Below, piece after piece: positions 17,094-26,124 of a DNA stretch of 64,000 bases (the first letter of the stretch is position 1; each line of letters begins with the position of its first letter). Under the pieces are notes generated by a model. That model ran no database searches and was not told the DNA's origin. It worked only from the letters and a program-made list of their open reading frames with translations. The DNA is taken from contig JAFBIW010000003.1 of NCBI GenBank assembly GCA_021531865.1, forward strand, positions 1 through 64,000, written 5' to 3'. Both the position numbers and the translations under genes were made by a program. The stretch comes from Butyricicoccus pullicaecorum. Its GTDB lineage: Bacteria; Bacillota; Clostridia; Oscillospirales; Butyricicoccaceae.

Positions 17094-17125
17094 GAAGCCG
17101 TTAAAAAAGTTGCAAAAAATACACA

Positions 17126-17167
17126 CAAAAAAACGCCTTCATTTTTAAAAAATAAAGGCGTTTTTTA
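17126..17167 (-). terminator. Terminator of the long operon ending with thiN
   Basis: A 12-bp perfect stem AAAAAACGCCTT / AAGGCGTTTTTT (17128-17139 with 17155-17166) lies 9 bp after the thiN stop and gives a T-run on both strands. Confidence 0.9.
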
Positions 17168-17175
17168 CAAAATCG

Positions 17176-17829
17176 TCAGTGTCGGTCGGCTGAGCGGATC
17201 AAAAAGGCCCGGCCCTGTCCAAGTTCAATGCGTGCGCATGAGCCAGCGATCTCGTTGGAAACGGTATAGATCTGGGTGCGTTCGACCGAAGCGTCGGAAA
17301 TGCTGTATTTTGCACCCGTAATTGTCAGATGATTCAGCGTAAAATCGAGCGGGATCAAAGAAAAATACCGATATCTTGTATCCGGCTCCAATACGGTCTC
17401 GCCGGGTGCGAGGAAGGTCAGCTCGTTCTGCGCGTCCACGATCGTGCACCGGCAGCCGCGCGTGTGCGCGTATTCACACAGGGATAAGTTGGAGAGCAGA
17501 TGATCCAGCCGGCCGCCGGTGGCACAGGCGATCCAGACCTCGGTGCATCCGCGGTCTATGATAACTTGCAAAGCATGCATCGTGTCGGTGTCATCCTTTT
17601 CAGGAATGAGCTGGATGCACTCGCATTGCAGATCGGGCCGCGCACTGGAATCGAAGTCGCCCACGATGAGGTCGGGAGAAAGCCGCAGCCGGTCGAGCTG
17701 TTGAACGCCCGCGTCGGCGCAGACAATCTTCATGCCCGGATGCGCGCACAGCAGGGTGCGGACATAGGAAACATCGGTTTCGGGCGCGCCCGAAAGGATC
17801 AGCGTTTGAGTTCCTTGCCAAGTTGCCAT
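17176..17829 (-). CDS. thiN: Thiamine diphosphokinase
   Basis: It makes the cofactor thiamine diphosphate from thiamine and ATP. The 217 residues show the family motifs GDFDS (57-61), DDTD (79-82) and GGRLDH (105-110). The first 31 bases lie inside the end of rsgA in another frame. In many Clostridia ribulose-phosphate epimerase (rpe) lies between rsgA and thiN; here it is absent and the two overlap directly. It is the last gene of the long operon, ahead of a strong terminator. Confidence 0.93.
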   Translation of the reverse strand: MATWQGTQTLILSGAPETDVSYVRTLLCAHPGMKIVCADAGVQQLDRLRLSPDLIVGDFDSSARPDLQCECIQLIPEKDDTDTMHALQVIIDRGCTEVWIACATGGRLDHLLSNLSLCEYAHTRGCRCTIVDAQNELTFLAPGETVLEPDTRYRYFSLIPLDFTLNHLTITGAKYSISDASVERTQIYTVSNEIAGSCARIELGQGRAFLIRSADRH

Positions 17830-18689
17830 TCCTTCAGATCCTTTACACTTTCATAGAGTTTGACATAGCTGTCGTGGCGCGACTGCGCGATTTTACCCGC
17901 CTCAACCGCGGCCAGAACGGCGCAGCCCTTTTCCTTCACGTGCGCACAGCCGGTGAACCGGCATTCGGTCAGATACGGTGCGAACTCACGGAAGGCATAT
18001 TGCAGATCCTCCCGCAGGACCAGGTCCATCTGCTCGGTATCAAACGAGGAAAAGCCGGGCGTGTCCGCGATATATCCGCCGTTATATGGAACAAGCTCCA
18101 CATGGCGAGTGGTGTGGCGGCCGCGTCCGATACGGTCAGAGATTGTGCCGGTTTCCGCGCCGAAGCCGGGCAGCAGCGCGTTGAGCAGGCTGGACTTACC
18201 GACGCCCGAATTTCCGGCGAATGCGGCGGTTTTTCCTTTCAGGTAGGCGCGGAAATCATCCATGCCCTTCCCTGTCGCCGCGCTGACGCGCATCACATCG
18301 ATCCCGGCCAGCCGATAGGTGTCGTACAGGGTGTCACAGGCATCCAGATCGGTCTTATTCAGCACGACGCAGGGCTGAATGCCCTTATTTTCCGCGATTG
18401 CGATGACCTTATCGATCAGAAATGGATCGGTCTGCGGCGGCGCTTCGGTCGCCACGACGACGACCAGATCCAGATTGGCGACGGCCGGGCGGATCAGGCT
18501 GTTTTGGCGCGGCGCAATCTCGAGCAGATAGCCGGTGCCGTCCGGCTGCACGTCCAGCTCGACCCGGTCACCGACGATCGGCTTGCCCACCGTCTTGCGG
18601 AAGCGGCCGCGCGCCTTGCATTCAATTACGCCATCGGCGGTATCTACATAGTAGAAACCGCCGATGCCCTTCAAAATACGTCCATTCAT
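17799..18689 (-). CDS. rsgA: Ribosome small subunit biogenesis GTPase RsgA
   Basis: A circularly permuted GTPase that checks late 30S maturation. The 296 residues run: OB-fold (about 1-70), G4 NKTD at about 110, G1 GNSGVGKSS at about 159, G3 DTPG at about 205, then a zinc site with C...C.H......C (ECRFTGCAHVKEKGC). The OB domain begins GRILKGIGGFYYV. It overlaps thiN by 31 bp and starts 17 bp after pknB, so it is co-translated with signalling and thiamine genes. Confidence 0.95.
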   Translation of the reverse strand: MNGRILKGIGGFYYVDTADGVIECKARGRFRKTVGKPIVGDRVELDVQPDGTGYLLEIAPRQNSLIRPAVANLDLVVVVATEAPPQTDPFLIDKVIAIAENKGIQPCVVLNKTDLDACDTLYDTYRLAGIDVMRVSAATGKGMDDFRAYLKGKTAAFAGNSGVGKSSLLNALLPGFGAETGTISDRIGRGRHTTRHVELVPYNGGYIADTPGFSSFDTEQMDLVLREDLQYAFREFAPYLTECRFTGCAHVKEKGCAVLAAVEAGKIAQSRHDSYVKLYESVKDLKEWQLGKELKR

Positions 18690-18706
18690 TTATTTGAGAC
18701 TCTCCG

Positions 18707-20827
18707 TCATTCATACCGGGCGATCTCGGAGCTGTAGGTGCCGCCATCGACATAGATCGAGAGCGTTTCCGAGGAACCGGCTTCTCCGGTCACGGTGATG
18801 GCGACCGGGTTGCCGTCCGCCGCTGAATAGGCTTTGCTGTGCTTGTTGGCGCCGGACTGACCGTCGATCGAGACCTGATGTGTTTCGCTGTCCTCGGGCA
18901 GACGCACATAGACGACGTAGGTGCCCTGTGTGCTGGCGGAAGGCTTGTTGTTGTCACTCGGCTTGGAATCAGGTTCCGGCTCGACCGGTTCGTCAGGCTC
19001 CTGCGACTTGCCGTTGGAGACCGTCAGCTTGATGTTGGAATTTGCCTTGGTCGTGGTGCCGCCCTCAACAGACTGGTCGATGACCTCTCCCTCGGGCTTG
19101 TCGCTGTCGGTTTCCGTGACCGTGCCCAGATTCAGATGGTTTTCCTTCAGCTCAGCCTCCGCTTCGGACAAAGTCTTGCCGATGAGCTGTGGAACGATTA
19201 CGTCCACATTATCCGGCCCATTGCTGACATAGAGGGTGACGGTGTCACCCTTTTTGACGGGCATACCGATCGTCGGATCGGTCTCAATAATCAGATCCTT
19301 TTCGACCTCGAGGTCATCCTTGCGCTCGATCCGAACCTTGAGTTCCTGCGCACTCAGCATGGATTCGGCAGTCTGGTAGTTCATGCCCTCCAGCGATTCG
19401 GGCAGCCGATAATCCTCATCCTCTTCGAGCGGTGCGCCGCAAACGATGACTTTGATCGTCGCACCCTTGGACGCCTTGGTGTCGCCATCCGGCGTTTGCC
19501 GCAGGATTTCACCGGCTTCCGCGTTCGGGTCTTCTTCTTCCCCATCCTCGAGGATGATGAAATTGTCACCGTACTGGGTCTGCGCGTCGCTGAGCTGCAT
19601 GCCGACCAGATTGGGGATGGTCAGCTTTTCCGAAAACAGACCGCCGGCCTTGAGCATGAAGACTGCGACGCCGACCGCAATGACCGCGAAGACCGCGACC
19701 GCGATTCCGGCCATAGCCGCCGGGGAGTCGGCGATCCGCTCACCCAGAGAACGCTTGCGCTTTTTCCGGCGTGGGCGGTCGTCCTCATCCTCCACGTCGT
19801 AAGAATCGGCGGGACGGGACGGCTTTGGACGGTAGACCTGATCACGGTCGCCCCGGTACGGGTCGCTGCGGCGGTATCCGTCGGTCTCCGCCTGCGGACG
19901 CGGCGGCGTGTGGGGCACGCGCGGGATCGCGATGGTTTCGTCCGTTGCGGCTTGATTGGGGTCGCGGGAATCCGCACCGGCCGTTGAGAACCGGAGACGC
20001 GGATTGTTTTTCAGCCGTTCCAGATCGTCGTAGATTTCATCTGCGGATTGGTACCGCTTGGCTAAAGTCGGACACATCGCGCGCATGACGATGTCGTCCA
20101 TGCCGCGCGGGATACCGGGCACGACCTGACTGGGCAGCGGCGCCTGCGCGTTCATGTGCTGCATGACAATCGCAAGCGGGGAATCACCGTCAAACGGGAC
20201 ATGGCCGGTCAGGCATTCGTACATGACGATGCCCAGAGAATACAGGTCGGCGCAGTGGTTGATGCGCGACCCCTTGGCCTGCTCGGGCGAGATATAATGC
20301 ACCGAGCCGATGGCCTCTTGAATGACCCGGGTCTCCTGATTCTTTTCAAACCGGGCGATGCCGAAGTCGGTGACCTTGACTGTGCCGTCGCGCAGCAGGA
20401 TGATGTTGTGCGGCTTGATGTCCTGATGGACAACGCCGCGGCTGTGTGCATGGGACAGGGCCTTCGAGATCTGCTGGGCGAAGAACAGGGTCTCCTGCCA
20501 GGACAGCTTCCCTTTTTTGCGCAGATAATCCTTGAGGGTGATGCCCTCGATCAGCTCCATGACGATATACTGCACGCCCGTGCCCTGCGAAACATCATAA
20601 ACGGACACAATGTTGTTGTGCGAGAGCTTGGCAACCGCCTGCGACTCATTGTGAAAGCGGCGCAGGAATTCTTCGTCATGCGCAAATTCGTCCTTCATGA
20701 TCTTGATCGCAACATAGCGGTCAAGCACACGATCTCTGGCCTTGTAAACGACAGCCATGCCGCCAACGCCCAAGATCTCGAGCATTTCATATCGGTTATC
20801 GAGCAGCTTACCTATGTATTTATCCAT
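18707..20827 (-). CDS. pknB: PASTA-domain Ser/Thr protein kinase (PrkC/PknB/Stk1)
   Basis: A membrane kinase that senses peptidoglycan fragments or lipid II outside and phosphorylates cytoplasmic targets. The 706 residues run: kinase domain 12-275 with LGVGGMAVVYKA, Lys42, DFG at 154-156; a basic juxtamembrane segment; one membrane span at about 370-393; three PASTA repeats from about 400 to 595; an acidic Pro-rich linker; and a C-terminal domain of about 75 residues of unknown fold. The catalytic loop is HQDIKPHN (Asp136), with Gln for the usual Arg of HRD. Its start overlaps the phosphatase gene by 8 bp, the usual kinase/phosphatase pair. Confidence 0.95.
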   Translation of the reverse strand: MDKYIGKLLDNRYEMLEILGVGGMAVVYKARDRVLDRYVAIKIMKDEFAHDEEFLRRFHNESQAVAKLSHNNIVSVYDVSQGTGVQYIVMELIEGITLKDYLRKKGKLSWQETLFFAQQISKALSHAHSRGVVHQDIKPHNIILLRDGTVKVTDFGIARFEKNQETRVIQEAIGSVHYISPEQAKGSRINHCADLYSLGIVMYECLTGHVPFDGDSPLAIVMQHMNAQAPLPSQVVPGIPRGMDDIVMRAMCPTLAKRYQSADEIYDDLERLKNNPRLRFSTAGADSRDPNQAATDETIAIPRVPHTPPRPQAETDGYRRSDPYRGDRDQVYRPKPSRPADSYDVEDEDDRPRRKKRKRSLGERIADSPAAMAGIAVAVFAVIAVGVAVFMLKAGGLFSEKLTIPNLVGMQLSDAQTQYGDNFIILEDGEEEDPNAEAGEILRQTPDGDTKASKGATIKVIVCGAPLEEDEDYRLPESLEGMNYQTAESMLSAQELKVRIERKDDLEVEKDLIIETDPTIGMPVKKGDTVTLYVSNGPDNVDVIVPQLIGKTLSEAEAELKENHLNLGTVTETDSDKPEGEVIDQSVEGGTTTKANSNIKLTVSNGKSQEPDEPVEPEPDSKPSDNNKPSASTQGTYVVYVRLPEDSETHQVSIDGQSGANKHSKAYSAADGNPVAITVTGEAGSSETLSIYVDGGTYSSEIARYE

Positions 20828-21593
20828 TTTCAGCTTCTCCTTGTTTCATAATGCCTGCGCCGGTAAACAGAATGACGGTGATATTGTCGCTGCCGCCATG
20901 CTCACAAGCCAGCTCGACCAAACGGTCGGTCGCCTCTTCGAGCGAGTGCGAGGTATTGACCGTGACGACGATCTCGCTGTCCTCGAGCATACTGGTCAGA
21001 CCGTCGGAACAGAGCAGCAGGAGGTCGGTCGGCGCCAGCTCACCCTCAAAAACATCGGTATTGACGAATTCGTCCACACCGACCGCCCGGGTGATCAGAT
21101 TGCGGTTGGGATGGCAGCGTACCTCCTCAGCCGTCAGCTTGCCCTGACGGAACAGCTCCTGCACGTAGGAATGGTCGCGTGTGAGCTGGATGATCTCATC
21201 GCCGCGGATGCGGTAGGCGCGGCTGTCACCCACATTGGCGAGCACGGCGCGCTTGTCATGGATGCGGGCGGCGACCAGCGTCGTCCCCATACCTTCCAGT
21301 TCAGGGTCGCTAATCGACTGCTGGAAGACCGCCTCGTTGGCGTAATCGACCGCGATGCGCAGCGCGCGCGTATCAGGCACGCCGTCCGCAAGAAGCGACT
21401 CCATTCGGTCTGCAAAGGTGTGCGCAGCGATAGACGAGGCGATATTGCCCGCCTTTGCGCCGCCCATGCCGTCACAGACGACGAGAAGCGCCTCATTTTT
21501 ATCCTCGGCAAGCCGGGTCAGAAATGTGTCCTGATTGTTGGAACGAACCATGCCCTGATGGGTCTTTCCGGAAACATACACTTTAAGCTTCAC
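20820..21593 (-). CDS. prpC: PP2C-family Ser/Thr protein phosphatase (PrpC/Stp)
   Basis: It removes phosphate from targets of the neighbouring PASTA kinase. It has the metal-dependent PPM fold with GKTHQGMVRSNNQD, VVCDGMGGAKAG, VGDSRAYRI, LCSDGLTSML and HGGSDNITVI. The start is uncertain: the frame is open through the end of rlmN. The GTG at 21593 (257 residues) and the GTG at 21581 both fit; the second has AAGGTG about 9 bp upstream. Either gives a normal N-terminus. The tight overlap with rlmN and pknB suggests translational coupling. Confidence 0.92.
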   Translation of the reverse strand: MKLKVYVSGKTHQGMVRSNNQDTFLTRLAEDKNEALLVVCDGMGGAKAGNIASSIAAHTFADRMESLLADGVPDTRALRIAVDYANEAVFQQSISDPELEGMGTTLVAARIHDKRAVLANVGDSRAYRIRGDEIIQLTRDHSYVQELFRQGKLTAEEVRCHPNRNLITRAVGVDEFVNTDVFEGELAPTDLLLLCSDGLTSMLEDSEIVVTVNTSHSLEEATDRLVELACEHGGSDNITVILFTGAGIMKQGEAENG

Positions 21594-22635
21594 CTTCTTC
21601 AAGGGTTCTGCGGCGCAGCTGGCCGCAGGCCGCGTCAATATCCGGCCCGAGTTTGCGGCGCACGGTCGCGGTCACACCGTGCTTTTCCAGAATCTGCTGG
21701 AAGCGGCGGACGGCGTCCCGTGAGCTGGGCTGAAGGGGACTTTCCTTGACCGGATTGAGCGGGATCAGGTTGACATGCGCCGGACGCCCGCGCAGGAGCG
21801 CCGCCAGCTTCTCCGCCTGCCAGGGACGGTCGCTCTTGCCGCGCGCCATCATGTACTCGTAGGAGATCCGGCGGCCGGTGGTATCGAAGTAATAATTGCA
21901 GGCCTGCATGAGCCGTTCCACGGGATAGCGGTTGTTGACCGGCATTACGCTGCCGCGGCTTTCGTTGTCGGGCGCATGCAGCGAGATCGAAAGGGTAATC
22001 TGGAGCTTCTCCCGGGCCAGCATCTCTATTTTATCAGCTAATCCGCTGGATGACAAGGAGATATGGCGCTGTCCGATCTGGATTCCGCCGGCGCAGGAGA
22101 CCAGATGCAGAAATTTGAGCACATTATCATAGTTATCCAGCGGTTCGCCCGTGCCCATCAGCACGATATTGCTGACCGGTTCGCCCGATTCCTTCTGAAT
22201 GAAGAGCACCTCGTCCAGAATTTCGCCCGCGCTGAGATTGCGCTTGAGACCGAACAGACCGGACGCGCAGAACTTGCAGCCCATGCGGCAGCCGACCTGC
22301 GTGGAGACACAGACCGTGTTGCCGTGCTCGTATTTCATCAGGACGCTTTCGACGCAGTCACCGCCCTGCATACGCCATAAGTATTTGCGGGTGCCGTCCA
22401 CCTTGGAGACCTGCTTGCGTTCGCAGACCGGAACGGTCAGAACAAAGCGTTCAGCCAGACGGGCGCGCAGATCCTTGGAAAGGTTGCTCATTTCGTCGAA
22501 GGATTCGACCGGTTCGTGCAGCCATTTGAAGATCTGGCCGGCCCGAAAGGGCTTCTCGCCCATTTCCAGCAGCTCCGCCTTGAGTTCCTCAATGGAAAGG
22601 CATTTGATTTCTTTTTTGGGCACGGTAGCGCTCAT
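21583..22635 (-). CDS. rlmN: Dual-specificity 23S rRNA/tRNA adenine C2-methyltransferase RlmN
   Basis: A radical SAM enzyme that methylates A2503 of 23S rRNA and A37 of some tRNAs. The iron-sulfur ligands are Cys116, Cys120 and Cys123 (GCRMGCKFC). The methyl-carrying Cys is probably Cys337 (DIDAACGQL). The 350 residues also show MGTGEPLDNYDNV and SLHAPDNESR. Cfr, which gives antibiotic resistance, is a relative, but operon position and the GTGEPL/NESR context fit RlmN. It overlaps rsmB by 4 bp. Confidence 0.95.
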   Translation of the reverse strand: MSATVPKKEIKCLSIEELKAELLEMGEKPFRAGQIFKWLHEPVESFDEMSNLSKDLRARLAERFVLTVPVCERKQVSKVDGTRKYLWRMQGGDCVESVLMKYEHGNTVCVSTQVGCRMGCKFCASGLFGLKRNLSAGEILDEVLFIQKESGEPVSNIVLMGTGEPLDNYDNVLKFLHLVSCAGGIQIGQRHISLSSSGLADKIEMLAREKLQITLSISLHAPDNESRGSVMPVNNRYPVERLMQACNYYFDTTGRRISYEYMMARGKSDRPWQAEKLAALLRGRPAHVNLIPLNPVKESPLQPSSRDAVRRFQQILEKHGVTATVRRKLGPDIDAACGQLRRRTLEEGEA

Positions 22636-23981
22636 GATTTTCTCCTTAATTTTGCGATGAAAAAGCCGTCTGTTCCGTGGGCCGGAGGCAGCAGCGCGAC
22701 CATACCGTTCTCTGCCGTTCCGAACACCGGATGGGTGGTCGGGACAGCTTCAAATGTCGGATGACCGGCCAGAAACGCCCGGACAACGGCTTCATTTTCC
22801 CGCTCCAGAATGGTGCAGGTCGAATAGACCAGCGTGCCGCCCGGGCGGACGTATCGCGCACAATTTTCAAGAATGGCGCGCTGAATCGCGGGCAGACCGG
22901 CAAGCTCGGTCTCGTCCTTCCAGCGGATCTCCGGTTTTTTGCGGATGATGCCCATGCCGGAGCACGGCACATCACACAGCACAGTGTCCGCCTGTCCTTC
23001 CCATTCGGAATGAAAAGCGGATGCATCCTGTAAGGTGGGCTGCAGAATCGAAAGACCGAGACGTTCTGCGCCCTGCGCGATCTTTTCCAGCTTATGGGCA
23101 TAGATATCGCACGAAATCAAACGGCCGCGATTCCGCATCCGCTCCGCGATGTAGAAGCTCTTGCCGCCGGGTGCGGCGCAGCAGTCGAGCACGAAGGTAT
23201 CCGGCTGGGGATCGAGCACCTCGACGCAGGTTGCGCTGGCTGCATCCTGAATGGTGACCGCGCCCTGTGTGAACAGCGGATGACCGGCGATCTCGCCCCG
23301 GTCGGCCAGCAGAATGGCGGGCGCGAACGGATGCGGCTGAACGGCAAAGCCGTCCGCCGTGAAGCGTGCGGCGGCTTCGTCCCGGGTCATGCGCAGCCGG
23401 TTGACCCGGATGGAGACCGGCGCCGTCTCATTGTTGGCCGCCAGCAGGGCGGCCGTTTCCTTTTGCCCGTATTGGGCGGTCAGCATGCGCACCAGCCATT
23501 CGGGATGGCTGTACCGCAGGCTGTAGTAGCTTTCCTTGTCCGGGCAGTCCATCCGGGGCAGCGTGTTGTCCGCAGCCGCCTGCGCCGCCGCGCGCAGTAC
23601 GCCGTTGGCGTAGCCGACGGTGCGCTCGTTTGCGTGTGCATAGCGCCGAATCAGCTCAACCGTTTCACCAACCGCCGCGTGCGCCGGGATGCGGTCGCTT
23701 AAAATGAGCTGATAGATGCCGAGACGCAGACAAATCCGCACACGGGGCGCGATCTTTGCCAGACGAATCTTGGAAAAATGACGCAGATACCAGTCACACA
23801 GGATCTGGTTCTGCACAACGCCGTAGGCCAAACGGGTCGCTAAAGCTCGGTCACGCGGCGGCAAACCGGCGCGTTCCAGATAATGATGCAGTGCGCCGTC
23901 CGACCATGCGCCGTCCTCCTCCATGGAGAACAGGGTGAAAGCGGCGACCTCCCGCGCGGTCACCGGCCGCTTTTTAATCAT
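22632..23981 (-). CDS. rsmB: 16S rRNA m5C967 methyltransferase RsmB
   Basis: It methylates C967 of 16S rRNA. The 449 residues have an N-terminal NusB-like RNA-binding domain (about 1-130) and a C-terminal Rossmann methyltransferase with the SAM loop DCCAAPGGKS, the catalytic Cys in DVPCSGMGI and STCTI. The ATG at 23981 has GGAGG 8 bp upstream; an upstream in-frame start would add 23 residues that overlap the peptidase gene in another frame. It already overlaps that gene by 8 bp. Confidence 0.94.
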   Translation of the reverse strand: MIKKRPVTAREVAAFTLFSMEEDGAWSDGALHHYLERAGLPPRDRALATRLAYGVVQNQILCDWYLRHFSKIRLAKIAPRVRICLRLGIYQLILSDRIPAHAAVGETVELIRRYAHANERTVGYANGVLRAAAQAAADNTLPRMDCPDKESYYSLRYSHPEWLVRMLTAQYGQKETAALLAANNETAPVSIRVNRLRMTRDEAAARFTADGFAVQPHPFAPAILLADRGEIAGHPLFTQGAVTIQDAASATCVEVLDPQPDTFVLDCCAAPGGKSFYIAERMRNRGRLISCDIYAHKLEKIAQGAERLGLSILQPTLQDASAFHSEWEGQADTVLCDVPCSGMGIIRKKPEIRWKDETELAGLPAIQRAILENCARYVRPGGTLVYSTCTILERENEAVVRAFLAGHPTFEAVPTTHPVFGTAENGMVALLPPAHGTDGFFIAKLRRKS

Positions 23982-24675
23982 CGCGCCGACCTCCGAATAG
24001 GAACAACAGACGCAGAAGCTGACCCAGAGAGACCGCAAGCGCGGCCACATAGGTCAGTGCCGCTGCTGTCAGCGTTTTTTTCGCGAGCGGATATTCGTCA
24101 TCATACAGCAGGCCGCCCGCTTCGATCGCAGTCAGCGCCCGCCGGGATGCGTTGATCTCGACCGGCAGCGTAACGAGCTGGAACACGGTCGAAAGACCGA
24201 ACAGCGCGATACCGGACAGCACAAGACCCTGAAAATTCAGAATGAGGCCTGCGAGTAGCAGCGGAAACGACAGGGCCGAGCCCGCGTTTGTCAGCGGAAT
24301 GATGGCGGCGCGCAGCTTCATCGGGGCGTAGCCCTTGGCGTACTGTACAGCATGCCCGGCCTCGTGGCAGGCGACGCCGATCGACGCGACCGAGGTCGAA
24401 TGATAGACGCTGCTCGAAAGGCGGATCACATTGGCGCCCGGCTCAAAATGGTCGGTCAGGCGGCCTGAAATCTCCTCGATCCGCACATTATGAATGCCGT
24501 TCTGGCGGAGCACCATATCCGCCGCCTGCGCACCCGAGATATGGCGGCGCGAATAGACAGACGAATACTTGGTAAAGGTTGCATTGACATTGTGCTGCGC
24601 CCAGAGTGCCAGCAGGATGCAGGGCACGACAAAGACGATATAAGTCCAGTCAATACCGTAGTAATATCCAAACAT
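23974..24675 (-). CDS. Zinc metallopeptidase, YugP family (Zn_peptidase_2)
   Basis: A 233-residue membrane-anchored peptidase. There is a membrane span at 10-26, the zinc motif HEAGH at 104-108 and three or four further hydrophobic spans from about 123 to the end. Members lie in this same operon in many Firmicutes. The substrate is unknown; by type they are M48-like and may act in membrane protein quality control. It is between fmt (27 bp) and rsmB (overlap). Confidence 0.88.
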   Translation of the reverse strand: MFGYYYGIDWTYIVFVVPCILLALWAQHNVNATFTKYSSVYSRRHISGAQAADMVLRQNGIHNVRIEEISGRLTDHFEPGANVIRLSSSVYHSTSVASIGVACHEAGHAVQYAKGYAPMKLRAAIIPLTNAGSALSFPLLLAGLILNFQGLVLSGIALFGLSTVFQLVTLPVEINASRRALTAIEAGGLLYDDEYPLAKKTLTAAALTYVAALAVSLGQLLRLLFLFGGRRDD

Positions 24676-24702
24676 CAGGATTCCTCCGATCCAAAACAGC
24701 GG

Positions 24703-25632
24703 TCAACCGCCCAGTCGGCTTCCAACCGGAATGGCATGGCCACGCAGATAGTCGCAGGCGTTCATGCGCTTGCCGCCGACCATTTGCAGCTCGGTGATGC
24801 GCAGCGCACCCGTGCCGCAGGCAACCAGAAGGCCGTTTTTCGCGTCAGCGACGAGCACTTCGCCCGGTGCGCCCACGCCTTCTTCGGGCTGCGCGGCATA
24901 GACTTTCATGCGTGCGCCCTCGAACGACGTCAGCGCGACCGGCCACGGATTGAGACCGCGGATCAGGCAGTCGATCTCTCGCGCGGCGCACGTCCAGTCA
25001 ATGACCGCCATTTCCTTATCCAGCATGGAGGCATAGCAGGCCTGTGCTTCGTCCTGCGGTACGCCGTCGCTGTCCGCGATTTCAAGCTGATCGACCGTCT
25101 TTTCGAGCAATTGCGCACCCAGAACGGACAGGCGGTCAAACAGCTCACCCGCCGTTTCCCGTGCGCCGATCTCAGTCTGTTCGGCCAGCAGAATGTTGCC
25201 CGTATCCAGACCCTTCGCCATCTTCATCGTAGTCACGCCCGCATACTTGTCGCCCGCAATAACCGACCACTGGATGGGAGCAGCTCCGCGCCAGCGCGGC
25301 AGCAGAGAGCCGTGCACATTGACGCAGCCCAGCCGGGGATAATGCAGAACGTATTCGGGCAGGATCTTGCCGTAAGCGACGACGATGATCAGGTCAGGCC
25401 TGGTCTCGTCCAGAATGGACTGGATCGCGCCGTTTTTCAGAGTCTCCGGCTGATGCACCGGCAGATCATGTGCAAGCGCGAGTGTCTTGACCGGCGGCGG
25501 CGTCAGGATCTGCCGGCGGCCCTGCGGCTTATCGGGCTGTGTCAGAACGCCGACGACCTCATGGCGGCTGTCGATCAGCATTTGCAGCGACGGCACCGCG
25601 AAATCCGGCGTACCCATAAATAGGATCCTCAT
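24703..25632 (-). CDS. fmt: Methionyl-tRNA formyltransferase
   Basis: It formylates initiator Met-tRNA. The 309 residues start MRILFMGTPDFAVPSL and have the catalytic stretch VNVHGSLLPRWRGAAPIQW with its Asn and His, an Asp in GLDTGNILL, and a C-terminal OB-like domain that ends in the basic-hydrophobic tail. The start codon is 3 bp after the def stop, inside a shared RBS region, so formylation and deformylation enzymes are made together. Confidence 0.96.
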   Translation of the reverse strand: MRILFMGTPDFAVPSLQMLIDSRHEVVGVLTQPDKPQGRRQILTPPPVKTLALAHDLPVHQPETLKNGAIQSILDETRPDLIIVVAYGKILPEYVLHYPRLGCVNVHGSLLPRWRGAAPIQWSVIAGDKYAGVTTMKMAKGLDTGNILLAEQTEIGARETAGELFDRLSVLGAQLLEKTVDQLEIADSDGVPQDEAQACYASMLDKEMAVIDWTCAAREIDCLIRGLNPWPVALTSFEGARMKVYAAQPEEGVGAPGEVLVADAKNGLLVACGTGALRITELQMVGGKRMNACDYLRGHAIPVGSRLGG

Positions 25633-25635
25633 AGC

Positions 25636-26106
25636 TTATTCCTGCTCCATATCCACGTATTCCAGAACTTTTTCGGTGAACAGATGACCGTCCAGATGCT
25701 CGGTCTCGTGGCAGAAGCACTGAGCGACCATGCCGTCGCCCTCCCGTTCAAACCAGTTGCCGTGACGATCCTGCGCACGGATCTTGGCGTGCGTCGGACG
25801 CATGACATAGCCGTACTTTCCGGGGACGGACAGGCAGCCCTCAACGGTCTTTTCCAGTTCATTCATTTCAATGACCTCGGGATTGACCAGTTCGACGACC
25901 TCCTCGTCCTTATTGATATCGAGCAGGACGACGACCCGGCGCAGCACGCCCACCTGAGGCGCGGCCAGACCGACGCCGCCCGACTGGAGCAGGGTTTCGG
26001 TCATGTCGTCGAGCAGGGTTGCCAGACGGTCGTCAAAAGCGGTGACCGGACGGCATTTCTTTTGCAGCATTTCGTCGCCCGCAGTCAATATTGTTCTCAA
26101 TGCCAT
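25636..26106 (-). CDS. def: Peptide deformylase
   Basis: It removes the formyl group from nascent proteins. The three metal-site motifs are present: GVGLAAPQVG (44-53), EGCLS with Cys91, and HETEH with His133, Glu134 and His137. The 156 residues match type 1 deformylases. The fourth position of HEIDH is Glu instead of Asp, a minor variation. It is between priA and fmt. Confidence 0.96.
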   Translation of the reverse strand: MALRTILTAGDEMLQKKCRPVTAFDDRLATLLDDMTETLLQSGGVGLAAPQVGVLRRVVVLLDINKDEEVVELVNPEVIEMNELEKTVEGCLSVPGKYGYVMRPTHAKIRAQDRHGNWFEREGDGMVAQCFCHETEHLDGHLFTEKVLEYVDMEQE

Positions 26107-26124
26107 AATATTTTACTCCTGTTA

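Noticed and set aside
21583-22635. cfr-type resistance methyltransferase instead of rlmN
   Set aside because: The operon position and motifs are those of housekeeping RlmN.
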